From Henckelia pumila (lineage: Eukaryota > Streptophyta > Magnoliopsida > Lamiales > Gesneriaceae): 64,000 nucleotides of DNA. The stretch covers positions 992,001-1,056,000 of the forward strand of contig NW_027331833.1 of NCBI RefSeq assembly GCF_033568475.1, in the 5' to 3' direction. The notes below the pieces were generated by a model. It worked only from the letters and a program-made list of their open reading frames with translations. It did not search any database and was not told where the DNA came from. Of the stretch, positions 45,009 to 57,800 are shown one piece after another. The position numbers were made by a program, and so were the translations under genes. Each line of letters opens with the position of its first letter. Position 1 is the first letter of the stretch.

Positions 45009-45859
45009 GATTCCATGGAGGATGAAATTTTTTTGGTGAAGACGATGGCCGCAAAATCTGAACGCAAACAGGAAAGGGGTTTTCTGTAAGTTTTGGGTCC
45101 GAGAGATGATGACGGTAGGTTGATCGCGGGAGAACAAAATTTTGGAATTTTCGGCGGGTGGGTTGGAGAGATGAGAGCGCGCGCGAGAAATCAAATTTTT
45201 TTGTTCTAACGCAAGATGACGACACAAAGGCAAGCCTATTTTTGTTTTTTTTAAAAAAATAATTAAAAACTGAATGACACGTGTCGCTCATTGGCTGGCT
45301 TAGGGCAGTGCCCTTAAGCCAGCATAGACTTTCCCGGGATGGGATGGGGGATGTGGAATTTGGGGTAAATGTAAAGAAACACGAGGGTTCATTTCAACCT
45401 ATCTTAACAAGCATTACCCCATGATAAATCTAGCCCATGATAGATCTAAGGGTCCTCATTTATCAATATATGCGAGGTCCACTAAAAAATAATTAACCCC
45501 ACATTTATTAATAAATGTACATCGTTAGATTTATGTCAAGGCAGTGCCTGTATAGGAAGGATCTAACTTACCTGAAACGAGAGAAACATAATTTAACTAA
45601 TCTATCTACTCTAATCCAATAAACCAAACGCTCCCTTAGATGAATTGTTGAAGAAGAATCTTTTTCATCATATGAAAGTACTTGTGAAGTTGCCTGTCCG
45701 ACGTGAAAATAAATTCTTAAAAATCATTTCACGGTAAAATATTTAAATTAGAAGAATTGTTATCATGAGTGACAGAGCAGCACATTAAATCCACTAACCC
45801 CGCTAGAGAACACTAGCTGAGACAAAAATTTACAAGAGATGAAATGGATCACAACTATA
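45009..45859. other. Intergenic region downstream of MED25
   Basis: No gene recognised. The left part (45171-45244) resembles 39508-39580 on the other side of copia-2. An imperfect palindrome, CTGGCTTAGGGC-AGT-GCCCTTAAGCCAG, lies at 45295-45322 and could be a transposon terminus, but no partner was found. The MED25 3' untranslated region should lie at the right end. Confidence 0.55.
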
Positions 45860-48800
45860 TTAGTTCATAAAAGCTCCCCCAGGCAGATTTGTTGCTCCTT
45901 GTGCTGAAACCTGTCCCTGAGACAGTAACTGCGGCCGTCCAGCCCCTTGAATATAACCTTGATTCATTCCCGCCCCCACCATCTGTTGAGGCTGCTGTTG
46001 TAATTGCTGGATTTGCTGCTGTTGTGGCTGCAGCTGCATAAGCTGTGGCTGTTGCTGAAGCTGCCCAAGTGGTTGCTGCTGCATCTGTGTAAGCTGCTGC
46101 GGTTGGGGCTGCTGTTGCATCTGTGGAAGTGACTGCTGTTGCTGTTGCTGCTGCTGCTGCTGTTGCAACTGTGGGAGTGACTGTTGCTGATGCTGCTGCA
46201 CAAGAGGAAGAGGCTGTTGCTGCTGCAGCTGCTGAAGATGATGCTGCTGCTGCAGCTGTTGTGCCTGTAATTGCTGTTGATTCGATGGTTGCGGCTTAAA
46301 CACAACCATATCCTGGTAAAGAAATATGATTAAAAGATACGAACTCTAGAAGATTAGTGTGATATTTTGGAATACAGATGCTACGGTAAGGCTAATGTTA
46401 CCCCAGGGAAAAGCATTCCAATCAAGCGATACGCTTTGTCAGATACTGAAAGCAGCAATGTTTGGGACGGTAGCTGTATTACTGCACACTGCGTAATTAC
46501 ACGATGAGTGAGATTATCGTCATGAGTTTTAGACGATGCCGAAGGGAAGATATGGTTGGTATGGACAATACTTACAAGCTTCTTTTCTTGAAGCTGCCCA
46601 AGAAACCCATGTTGATTCATCGCCCGGAAAACTAGAAAATCAGCCTTCCCAACATATTGCCTGGCATAATGTTGAAAAATGAACACAACCACGGATTGCC
46701 AATTTATTCATACTGCGCACATTAGGTACCAGTCGACTAAGGAAATTACTTGTTATTCATGTGATCCTGCGATATCAGGCGAACTATCTGCATTGTTCCA
46801 GGCCAATTCGAAGCAAGCCTGAAAGAAACAAAATGTCAACAGAATTCAAATTGAGCCACGTCTGGTATATAGGTAATATGCCAAAATGTCACACGTTGGA
46901 AACATTTAAAGGGTGTTCCCCAAAATTGAAAAGGATATATTTTACAATCATGCCTTCAAAAGTATTGGTTTTTAAAGGCCCAAACCTGAGGGGATTACTT
47001 ATTTCTGCATAAACAGTGATTGTGCTGACAGATAAATGAACAGCCAATCATAAACGGGTAAATGTGATGTGATGCTATAATTTGATCTTGAAAGACTACC
47101 AGATAAATTCAATGGAAAGTAACAAAGTTGGTTCTTGAAAGATTACTCTGACTAATTATTTCAAGGAATCGTGACTTGGTTAATCTGGTATATCTGATTA
47201 GATCCACCTCCTAAAACCATAAATTCATTAGAGAGAATTTATCAAACGCCCAGCTTTTAAATGTTAGATCAATTTAATTACCATCATAACAGATTATCAC
47301 GATCTAATCAAACCTTCAGAACCACAATGAAATACATGAAAAACTGGCAACTGGTAACAAAATAAAACATCAGAGGAGTCTTACGTCTCAGAAGCTGAGG
47401 CACTCCGGTATCCCTGGCACAAGTAACCCAGGATGTTAGTAATGGAAGTAAGTTGAGGGTTCTAATACAGAAGAAGCTAATACCAGAGAATAGCATACAC
47501 AGTATCCCAAATGATTTGACAATATGAATACTGGAGGGGCATTTTGAATCAAGATTTACCCTCCTAAAATATTATCATCTAAAATTAAGCATGACATTAT
47601 TCATGATAGGACAGCTACTTTACACATGGGAAAGGTGTACCTCCAATTTGGTGATGAAAACAGGTTGACCTTGCCTCTGTCCAGATAAGCTTCCCTGTAT
47701 CCATCATCACAAACACTTGGAATAAACTAATCTGTTAAAAAAGGCTAGTTGCTCACAGCTGTTAGCATCTTAGCATTTACTATAGTCATGTTATTTGTGC
47801 ATCCTAGGTTTGTTCATGAAAAAATTCAGGCAAGACCTTTTGACCTGGTGTCCTTCAACAATTTAATCAACCTCACGTGCATACATCAAAGTAGTGGGCA
47901 GTGGACCAAAGACTGCCATTTTTGGGTAATAAATTGTATGGCTAAACAATTATGTACCTCCAACTTGATTAAAACTGCTACATGAGGAAGAAACCAAACT
48001 TAGTGAAGATGGTCTCACTAAAACTCAATTTGCCTAATCACCAATACTGACTTCTTTCCCATTTCTATTACTCGGTAATAAGATGATACTTTAACAATGC
48101 AGTTTCCAGTAGACAACATTATGAGTCCATAAAAATCTACAACTATATATGTGATTGTGCGGAGATGCTCAAGTTGAGGGTTGCAATACATTTCATCCAA
48201 TAAAATAAGACAGCATACTTAAGTCACCTCAAGTTTGAAAGAACTTTTTCACACAGGTCTACCACAGAACCAGATGTTATAACCGAGCAAGTTGCGTACA
48301 ATAATGTTAATTCAGGTCAAAATAAAAATATCGGGAACATCATAAAAATGGCCATTGTCATACTCATAATTATAAATACCTCCCAGACTTTGACATATTT
48401 TGATTGTGCTGATTGCATTGCATTTGCTGTCTGCTGATTCAAGGGCATATTTGTCACAGTGCTGTTTCCATTTACACCAACGGACTGCATTCCTGGTTGC
48501 ATTTGTTGACCTATTCCAGGAGTAGGAATCATGGCACCAGTTCCAGAAGGCATACCAGATGCACCATTGCTGCTCATAACGTTCTGACTCATACTCATCC
48601 CTGTTTGTACCATTTGAGTGACAGGAAGATTTCCTTGGCCCATGCCAGGGATTGTTTGCCCCATGCTAACACTTTGAAGATTACTCAAAGGTTGAGACAT
48701 CCCAAGGCTCGAATTTACAGGCATATTAGAAGCTGTGGAAGTAAATGAGGCAGCAGCAGAATTTTGTGCAACTTGGACTGTCGCTGCCATTGGTAATGGC

Positions 48801-51800
48801 CCGGAAATTGATGTGACACTTGAAGTGCCAGTGGATATCACATTTGTGGCAGGAGGGATCGAATTCATTCCACTGGATACCGTGTTTGAGATCATAGGTG
48901 AACCCCCAATAGAAGGCAGCCCACCTCCAGCAAGGGCCTGACGTGCTTGAGCGACATGATTCAAAATTCTCACATTTGCTGCAGGACCGCCAACTGGACG
49001 TAATGAGGGTGTCATGTTATTTACCAGAGGTTTCGTATCTGGTACAATTTCATTATTTGGAATCATTTCCTGAGATGCCGACATAGGCGAAGATGTCTGC
49101 AAGGAAGGAATCGCTTGAGAAGCAGCTCGAGGAACAGATGGCATATGTGGAAATGCAGGCGTTGTCACAGAAGGCAGAGAAGGGACAGAAGAGACAGAAG
49201 CGGCGGAAGTCACAGTGGTTGGCTCCTGAACAAATTTAGCAGGATTATAGTACCAAAGACAAGCAAAAATATTGAACAGAAAGGAATCAACAAATTTTCC
49301 CAACAGAGGAGTTTAGAAACATTAAATATGAACTTTACCACTTTTATTGTTGCAGGGGGCATGGGCATACTTCCAACAGCCACTGGTTGTCGACCCATTA
49401 CAGATCCATTTGCTGAAGAGAAAAAGGCACACAATCAACATCAATCTTACATCTCAACTGAGTACTATGAAAGAGTTCTAAAACAAAGGCTCATGGTTAC
49501 TGTTGTGTATACCTGTGTGGTATTACTAATTTGTATGCGTGCGCGAACTCAAACAAGTTATCCAAATGAAAGAAAATAATGACAAGGATTTTCAAGGTAA
49601 AAACTCTCGCCATATTCTATCAGCATTAATCAATAACATTGCAAAGACAGAGTGATGAAGCACCACATGCACAAGGGAATCCCTCAATGGTGCACAAGGG
49701 AATCCCTCAGCAAGAACCGGACCCCCCCCCCAACCCACCCACCCACCCAAACCCCCAAACCAACTCCAACACACACTCTGGTGGATGTCACTGTTGTTCG
49801 CCACATGGAACGGAGCGACCTACTCTGATTCCACGTGAATATCAATGACCAGGTGAAAAATATAATTTTCTAGGAACTAAAATCTCGCATCCTTCACAAT
49901 TGATATCTGTTGAAATCCTTGCAGATCTACGAGATTTACACCCTGATATTTAGGGGTTGATTTGATCTACTCACTAAATTAAACCTGCTGAATATTATCT
50001 TTGATTTTTAGCTATCTTTTTCTTTTATAGTTGTTGGTATTCTAGTTGTATAAAAGATTGTATAATTCTCTTTTCCCGTAAGAAATAAAATTTCATCAGA
50101 ATTTCTTCATGGTATCAGAGAGGGTCTTAAACCTCTGATATATTCCGATGACCAAATACGGAATGACTTCGGAATCTGATAAAAAAGATCCTCACGAGGA
50201 TCTTTTTATCAGATTCGAGGATCAACCTCACAACCATCATGGCTATGTGGAAAGTAGTTCACATCCTGTCATAGGACTCAAATTGAATGGGCAAAACTAC
50301 CTTCAATTGTCACAATATGTGATGATGTACATTTGCGGCAAAGGTTTGGATGATTATCTTACTGGAAAAATCACCGCTCCAAAAACACGACCCGAAGTTC
50401 AAAACCTGGAAGATCGATAACAATATGGTGATGTCCTGGCTTGTCAACTCGATGACAAACGAGATCGGCAAAAATTTCCTTCTCTACAGCACAAGCACAT
50501 GAAATATGGGATGCTGCCAAGGAATTTTATTCCACTAAGGAAAACACATCTGAGATCTTCAAAATAGAAACCACACCATGATCTCCAACAAGGAGATCTC
50601 AGTATCACTCAATACTACAATATACTCACACGCCACTGGCAGCGATTGGATGTGTTTGAAGAAAACCAGTGGAGCTGTCCAGAAGATGCAAAGAAATTTC
50701 GTGAAATCATTGAAAGGAAAATAATATTCAAGTTTCTGATGGGCCTCTTACCAGGAACCTAGATGAAGTTCGAGGGAGAATATTAGGAATGAAACCACTT
50801 CTGAATATTCGAGAAGTGTTCTCTGAACTCCGCAGAGAAGAAAGCAGGAAAAAGGTGATGCAGGGGGCACAAACCACCGACTATTCTACAGAGAACTCAG
50901 CTTTGGCAGCACGAGGCACTCAACAAGTCAATAGTGACACTCGACAAAGAAAAGGGAAGTTATGGTGTGAAAAGTGCAAGAAGCCTACTTACAACTTGGA
51001 CACCTGCTGGAAAATTCATGGAAAACCCACAAATTGGAAGCCTACACATTCAACTCGTGGCAAGGAGAGCCAAGGCAGTAATGCTTCAGTCAATGAAGGG
51101 TCTTCAACATCTGATTCCAGCTTATTCAGCAAGGAGCAATTCGAGTTATTGCAAAAATTGTTCTCACCGCAGAATAATAACATGGTGGGGACAGGAATTG
51201 TGGCACAAAAAGGTAATTTCTTAAGTGCCCTCACTGAACATTCAAGGAAAAACAGCCCATGGATAGTGGACTCGGGAGCATCTGATCATGACCGGAGATG
51301 CTACTCTTTTCCACAAATACTATCCATGCAGAGAAGATTTGACTGTGAAAATTGCTGATGGATCCTTGTCCAAGGTGGCAGGAACAGGTTCCATAATTAT
51401 TTCTGAGAATATATCTTTATCCTCGGTCCTCCATGTGCCAAATCTTGATTGTAATCTCTTGTCAGTCAGCAAATTTACTCAAGAACATAAAAGTGTTGCT
51501 AAATTTTTCTCAAATATCTCTGAATTTCAGGATTTGGATTCGGGGAGGACGATTGGCAATGCTAAGATGTGCTCTGGACTTTTTCTTCTCAAGAATGAAG
51601 ATTATGTTAGAGGCCAGAATTCTAATGTTGTGTGTGTTCCTTCAAAAGGTTCAGTTTCTTGTGAAAATAATAATAAGGATAGTGAAGTTATGTTGTGGCA
51701 CTATCGTCTAGGTCACCCGAATTTCTTGTATCTCCAAAGATTGTTCCCATCCTTGTTTAGTAATAAAAGTTCTCGACTGTTTCAATGTGAGGTGTGTCAG

Positions 51801-54800
51801 TACTCTAAACATTCTCGTAGTTCTTAACACCGTACACCATATAAAGCTTCCTCACCTTTTTCCATAGCGATGTGTGGGGGTCATCCAAAAAAAAAAATGT
51901 GACTGGAACTAGATGGTTTGTGTCATTTGTGACCACACTAGAGTCACATGGTTGTTCCTTGTGAAATCAAAATCTAAAGTGGGAGCACTGTTCCAAAAAT
52001 TCAATACTATGATTCAAACACAATTTCAAACTAAAATACGAGTGATAAAAACTGATAATGCGAAAGAGTATTTTGAAACAAATCTGGATAAATATCTTGA
52101 AAATCAAGGAATTATCCATTTGAGTTCTTGTGTTGATACACCCCAACAAAATAGGATTCAGAAAGAAAAAATAGGCACATTCTTGAAGTTGCTCGATCCT
52201 TGATGTTTTCGACTCGTGTTCCTAAGTTCCTTTGGGGTGAAGCAATCCTCACAGCAAACTATCTTATAAATAGGATGCCTTCTCGGACTTTAAACTTCAA
52301 GACTCCGTGTAACTCCTTCTTCAGTCTTTCCCAAGCTGTAGGATCATATCCAGCAGTCCTCTAAGGTCTTTGGGTGAACTTGTTTTGTTCATATTCATGA
52401 TCATCTTAGGTGTAAGCTTGACCCAAAAGCTGTTAAGTGCATGTTTGTTGGGTACTCATCTCATCAAAAGGGTTATTTTTATTCTCCTATCACTCAAAAG
52501 TTCTACAACTCTATGGGATCATTGGGATGTATCATTCTTTGAAGAACAACCTTACTATACGTCAGAAATTTCTAATGAAACTGCCTCACAAGAAGTTCAG
52601 TCATGGAACTCTGATACATTCATACCGAATGCTATAGATTCATACCTAAATCCATTCCCAAACTCTACTGATCTGTTTGAATCATCTCAACCAATTTCAA
52701 GTAATCAACCAGCACCTAGTAACACTTTGCAGCCTGAACCAAATGCCGAGATTCGAGTCTATTCGAGGAGAAAAAGAAATCAAAAAGAAAAGGAACTTGA
52801 GACATTGAATCATTGCCATGAATCCAATCCAACTCCAAATCCAAGCAATTCACCAGGTAACACTAGTCCCTGTTCTCCCCCAGTCAATGCGATAGATGAT
52901 GATGAACCTATTGCTTTAAGAAAAGGGAAGAGATCATGCACTGATCATCCTATTCAAAAGTTTGTCTCATTCAATGCTCTATCACCAAATTATCATGCAT
53001 TTGTTAGTAATCTTGACAGCATACAGATTCCAAAGTCTATTCATGAAGCTCTTAAGAAACCAGAATGGAAAGCTGCTGTTTGGGAGGAACACAAGCATTG
53101 GAGCAAGCTGGTACTTGGGAAATATCAAAGTTACCAGCTGGAAAACAACCAGTGGATTGCAAGTGGATTTTAACAGTTAAACAGATTATTGAAGGCAGCA
53201 TTAACAGGTACAAATCACGACTTGTTGCAAAAGGATTCACTTAATCATATGGCATAGACTGCCAAGAACATCGCTCCAGTTGCAAAACTTAACACTGTCA
53301 GAGTGTTGTTATCTCTTGCATCGAATCTTAACTGGCCATTGCACCAACTAGATGTAAAGAATGCTTTTCTAAGCGGTGATCTCGAGGAAGAAGTATACAT
53401 GGAGGTACCTCCTGGATTTGATTATCTCACAAGTCCCAACAGTGTTTGCAAACTCAAGAAATATTTATATGGTCTTAAACAATCACCAAACGCTTGGTTT
53501 GACAGATTTACAAAAGCTGTGAACCAATTCGGGTATAGTCAAAGCCAAGCAGATCATACCATGTTTGTCAAACAGTCCTCCTCAAATCAAAGGATCCTAA
53601 CTGGAGATGATTTGCTGAACTCAACAAACTCAAAAGCTTCCTAGCCAAAGAATTTGAAATTAAGAACTTGGGGAACCTCAGGTACTTTCTGGGCATGAAG
53701 GTGGCTAGATCGAACAAGGAAATCTTAGTTTCACAACGGAAATATTGGAGACTTGGATCCTTGGATGTAAACCAGCCGATACACCCATGGGACCAAAATT
53801 CAAAACTAAGAACTACAGAAAACACTGTGGAAATCGACAATGGAAGATATCAAAGATTGATTGGAAAACTCATCTACCTATAACCTATCACATACTAGAC
53901 CAGACATTAGCTTTGCTATCAGTGTTGTAAGCCAGCACATGAATAAACGAACTGAAGAACACATGGAGGCAGTTTATAGAATCTTAAGGTGTTTAAAAAG
54001 AACTCATGGTCAAGACAGTGTTCTACAAAACGGCCTAGGTGGCGCCTAGGCGCTAGACGCCGGCCGACCGCACCAAAGTAGTGCTAGTCGGCCAGCCTAG
54101 GCGTCCTAGGCGGACCTAGGCAGAAATGAAATTTTTTTTTTGGCTTTTAAGTTTTAAATCATAAGCCCAGTAAAAAACTGACAGAAAAATTTTATTACTC
54201 TTCCACAAAAACCCTTTCACCATCGTTTCCAAAGAGAAGAGAAGAAAAATATGGAGAATAATAAGTAGAGAAATTTATGGAGAATAAGTAGAGCAAATTG
54301 TGAAATTTTATTAATTATGTAATTTTTAACTCATTTTAAATTTGATGTTATCGTGTTGGAGTTATAATATCTGATTTATTATGTTATATCGAGGAATTCG
54401 CCTGGCGGCGCCTAGTCCCCACCTGATCTGGCGTCCGACTAGTGCCTGGAGAATTTTAGAACCTTGGGTCAAGGTTTATTCTTCAAAAGGACATAAAACA
54501 AGGAGGTTGAGATATTTACTGAAGCTGATTGAGCTGGATCTATAGAAGATCAACTTCAGGGTATTGCACCTATCTTTGGGGAAATTTGGTTGGTTACTTG
54601 GTGTAGCAAAAAGCAACCGGTAGTGTCCCGGAGTAGTGCAGAAGCTGGATTTAGAGCATTATCACAAGACATGCGTGAGGGAATATGGATAAAACGATTG
54701 ATGTCTGTAAAATTATTCTGTGATAATTGGTCTACCATCAGCAAAGCAAAAATCCAGTGTGTCATGATCGAACTAAACATGTGTAGATTGACACACTTTG

Positions 54801-57800
54801 TAAACGAAAAACTTGAAGGAGGAATCATCTCTCTTCATTATATCCCAAAAAGTCATCAAACTGCAGATATCTTGACAAAAGTATTGCCTAGAAAACAACT
54901 TGAGGATCTAAAATCCAAGCTAGGTTGCTCAACATCTACAACCTAGCTTGAGGAGGGGGAGTGTTGAAATCCTTGCAGATCTACGAGATTTACACCCTGA
55001 TATTTAGGGATTGATTTGATCTACTTACTAAATTACATTTGCTGAATATTCTCTTTGATTTGTAGCTATCTTTTCTTTTACAGTTGGTAGTATTCTAGCG
55101 GGTATAAAAGATTGTATAATTATCTTTGCACGTAAGAAATAAAATTTCTATCTTCAGAATTTCTTCAATATCATATTAATATACTGCATTACAGATCTAT
55201 CTGCCATTTTAATCAACTTCCAATCATATAGTTGAAGGACAAAAGCTCCAGCACTCGCCACTCAAAAAACTACAAATAAAGATTGTTATCCATAGCCATG
55301 GGAAAAAGGGATCATTCCTAAAGGCACATATCAATTTTTGCACAACAGACGGGAATATAGTCTAGTTTCATTCTGCAAGTAAACACATAAAAGGAAATAA
55401 CCTAGCAACTCACAGGGTTGTTCAGTACATTCAACTATAGACCACAGCAACAAGGAGGAAGATAAAATTGGCATAGAATTCAAGTTTCGAAAATCACCAG
55501 ATGGGACAGAAATCGAAGGTGTAGCAGATACGGGTGGAACAGGTGTTGCATCCATCTTTACAGGGCTTTGATTGGATGGCAAATTGGTCATTCCTGGCCG
55601 AATTAAAGCAGCACGGGCCTCCACAAAATTTTCTGAGATGAGGACAAGGAAATGAGGATTCTTGGCATTGTCTATCAAAGGATCTGCAGCTCGTGGATTA
55701 CGTTTTCCCTAATCAATACATTGATGGTAATGTCAGTGTTGTCAAAATCTACCTTTTCAAAAGATAAATGGATAAAGAGAAGAGATTAGTATTTCAGATA
55801 TCTCTGATTTTTGTTTGCAAATATTCTACTTAGATCAAAATTTAATAGGACCATGTAATACTGAAAATGGCCAATATAAATGGAAAAGAAAATGCATATA
55901 AAAATATAAATTAATTCTGGTGAAATTCATAAGTCAAGCGAAATACCAGATAGACGATGTAAACAAACGAATCTACAATCAACATCAGGAAAGGTTTTTA
56001 TTTCACTGACCCAATTAAGAAACGACATATATTACTCATTTATCTGAATCAATTTTCTAAATCAACTAAAAGCAAATAATAAATTGGATGGTACTCAAGC
56101 GATTTCAAGAAGGATTTACCTATAATTTGCAAGCCACGAGAATTTTTTTTTAACATTTTTGAATGCCCTTGATGGCTTTTATAAAAAGGAAATATTCAGC
56201 TATCTATTCTTTCCAGAGGTCCAGATTTAATGAAAAATATTCTAACTAAAAACTTAATGCACAAAATACCCATCGGGCACAGAAACTCGAAAAAAGTTCT
56301 CAGTTACATGATCATATTTTCCATCTCTCCAAAAGGCCATTCAGAACTGTGGGGTTTGAAGAGTAGAATGCAGAAACCCAAATTTAAAAAGATTTATAAT
56401 GTGGGGAAACTATAATAATTAGTCATGCTTCTGAAAGTGCAAGACTCACATTTCAATTGTGAATTCCTAATTTTGCTTTCATTTTAGAATTTAGAGTTAA
56501 AATTATACATTTTACCATATTTTCTAATATTTTCGAGAGACCATCAGAAGTTATGTATTAACTCGAAGAGTATTTGATAATCAAATCCTATGAGTCAACT
56601 GGACGGAGGGTTTTCAATTTATTTTCAGTCGAAGTGGATATCCAAATCATCCAAAGTGCATAGACTTCTGCAAACAAGCAGACTCTTGACAGTAATTTGA
56701 ACATTATACAGAACTAGGCCAAATTAAGAAACTAACTAAGTCCAGTTGGTTCTGAGATATCTAGCACAGCCACAGGGTTTGGTGGAGGAATATCTGATCC
56801 CGAGCAATCCAGTGTTGAAGTAATTTTACTTTATATCGTACGAATGGCATCATAGGAAATGATATAATAATGCATAACTACAAATCCTAGTAGTGGTCAA
56901 TCAAATGATAAAATCTGTTAGCCAGTAGAATCAAGGAATTAAAAACTCAATAACAAGGCCAAATGGGTGAGGACTCAAAAATGCTCACACAGATACCAAC
57001 TTATAATTAGAATTCAAATGAGAAAATCGTACGCAAATATCATTAATTTCAACAAGAGTTAAAGAATGAGTAACATGTAAAAACACATCATTACCGCATT
57101 ATAAATTGCCCTAAGTTTGGGAAGCTGTTTTGGACAAACTACGGACAAAGAAATGGAACCCTGCCAAAGAAGCATATTTATTTAGCTATTCAGTGATGTA
57201 AAATGGATTTCGAGATCAGATGGCAACGGCAAAAGTTACTTTAACCAGTACCTGAGCAAATGATTTTGCCAATGTCTCTGCGTCAGATAGATGACTATCT
57301 GGTTGCTTTTCAGATGCATCGTTCTGATCAAGATTCTGTGGCTGTGGTCGATATACTGGTGTGGGCAATGGGCAAGGATTGCTTGCAGCAACAAGAATGC
57401 AATGTCTTTGTCCATCCATATTTTGATTTTGGTTGCCACTTGGGTAAGAGAACATCTACTTAAAAAGTAAAACGATTCTTAGAAAACAAGTTTATGAAAA
57501 TAATAATATTGAAAGTCTTGTCAATCATTCGAATAGAAAAAAAGAAAACTTTTGTAACAATTTCAAGTCACCAGGGTGGTATAGATTCATTTTATTGAAG
57601 TAAATTGATGAACAAGTCCAGTGGCCATTTCTACAAAGGAGACTAGTTGCACCAAATCCATTTTACAAATGATTTAGTTGCCAAGGACAAACATCTGTAC
57701 TGCAGAGATGACTTTTCAACAAGGTTTGCAAATTCTAATTAGTTAAAATAAGATCCATGAAGAAATTTCTGCAATTTAGTTATAGCATCTAATATGTAAT

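Larger units (their letters stand above)
50148..54946 (+). pseudogene. copia-3 gag-pol, heavily degraded
   Basis: Pieces in order: gag start at 50148 (to a TAA at about 50418); a further gag frame from 50789 with a damaged zinc knuckle (CEKCKKPTYNLDTC, His lost); protease WIVDSGASDH near 51260; pre-integrase domain 51288-51827; and integrase core fragments 51913-52203. RT pieces follow at 53052-53640 (QLDVKNAFLSGDLEEEVYM). The segment that should carry YVDD is deleted between FVKQSS and LTGDD near 53590. RNase H lies at 53668-54049 and 54590-54946 on either side of the MITE. Several frameshifts and stops are present. Confidence 0.9.
49908..55167 (+). mobile_element. Ty1/copia retrotransposon copia-3 in MED25 intron 7
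   Basis: A 5260-bp element antisense to MED25 with short LTRs (49908-50109, 54962-55167) and perfect 5-bp target duplications ATATC (49903-49907, 55168-55172). The LTRs differ at roughly 15 or more of about 200 bases, making it the oldest dated copy in the window. All coding parts are degenerate, and a hAT-type MITE sits inside at 54016-54466. The gag style with NYLQLSQYVMMYICGKG resembles RE1/Oryco-type copia elements. Confidence 0.95.

Noticed and set aside
46000-46290. Minus-strand frame rich in Ser, Asn and Cys overlapping the MED25 tail
   Set aside because: It is the shifted-frame shadow of the CAG/CAA-rich Gln tract in exon 15.
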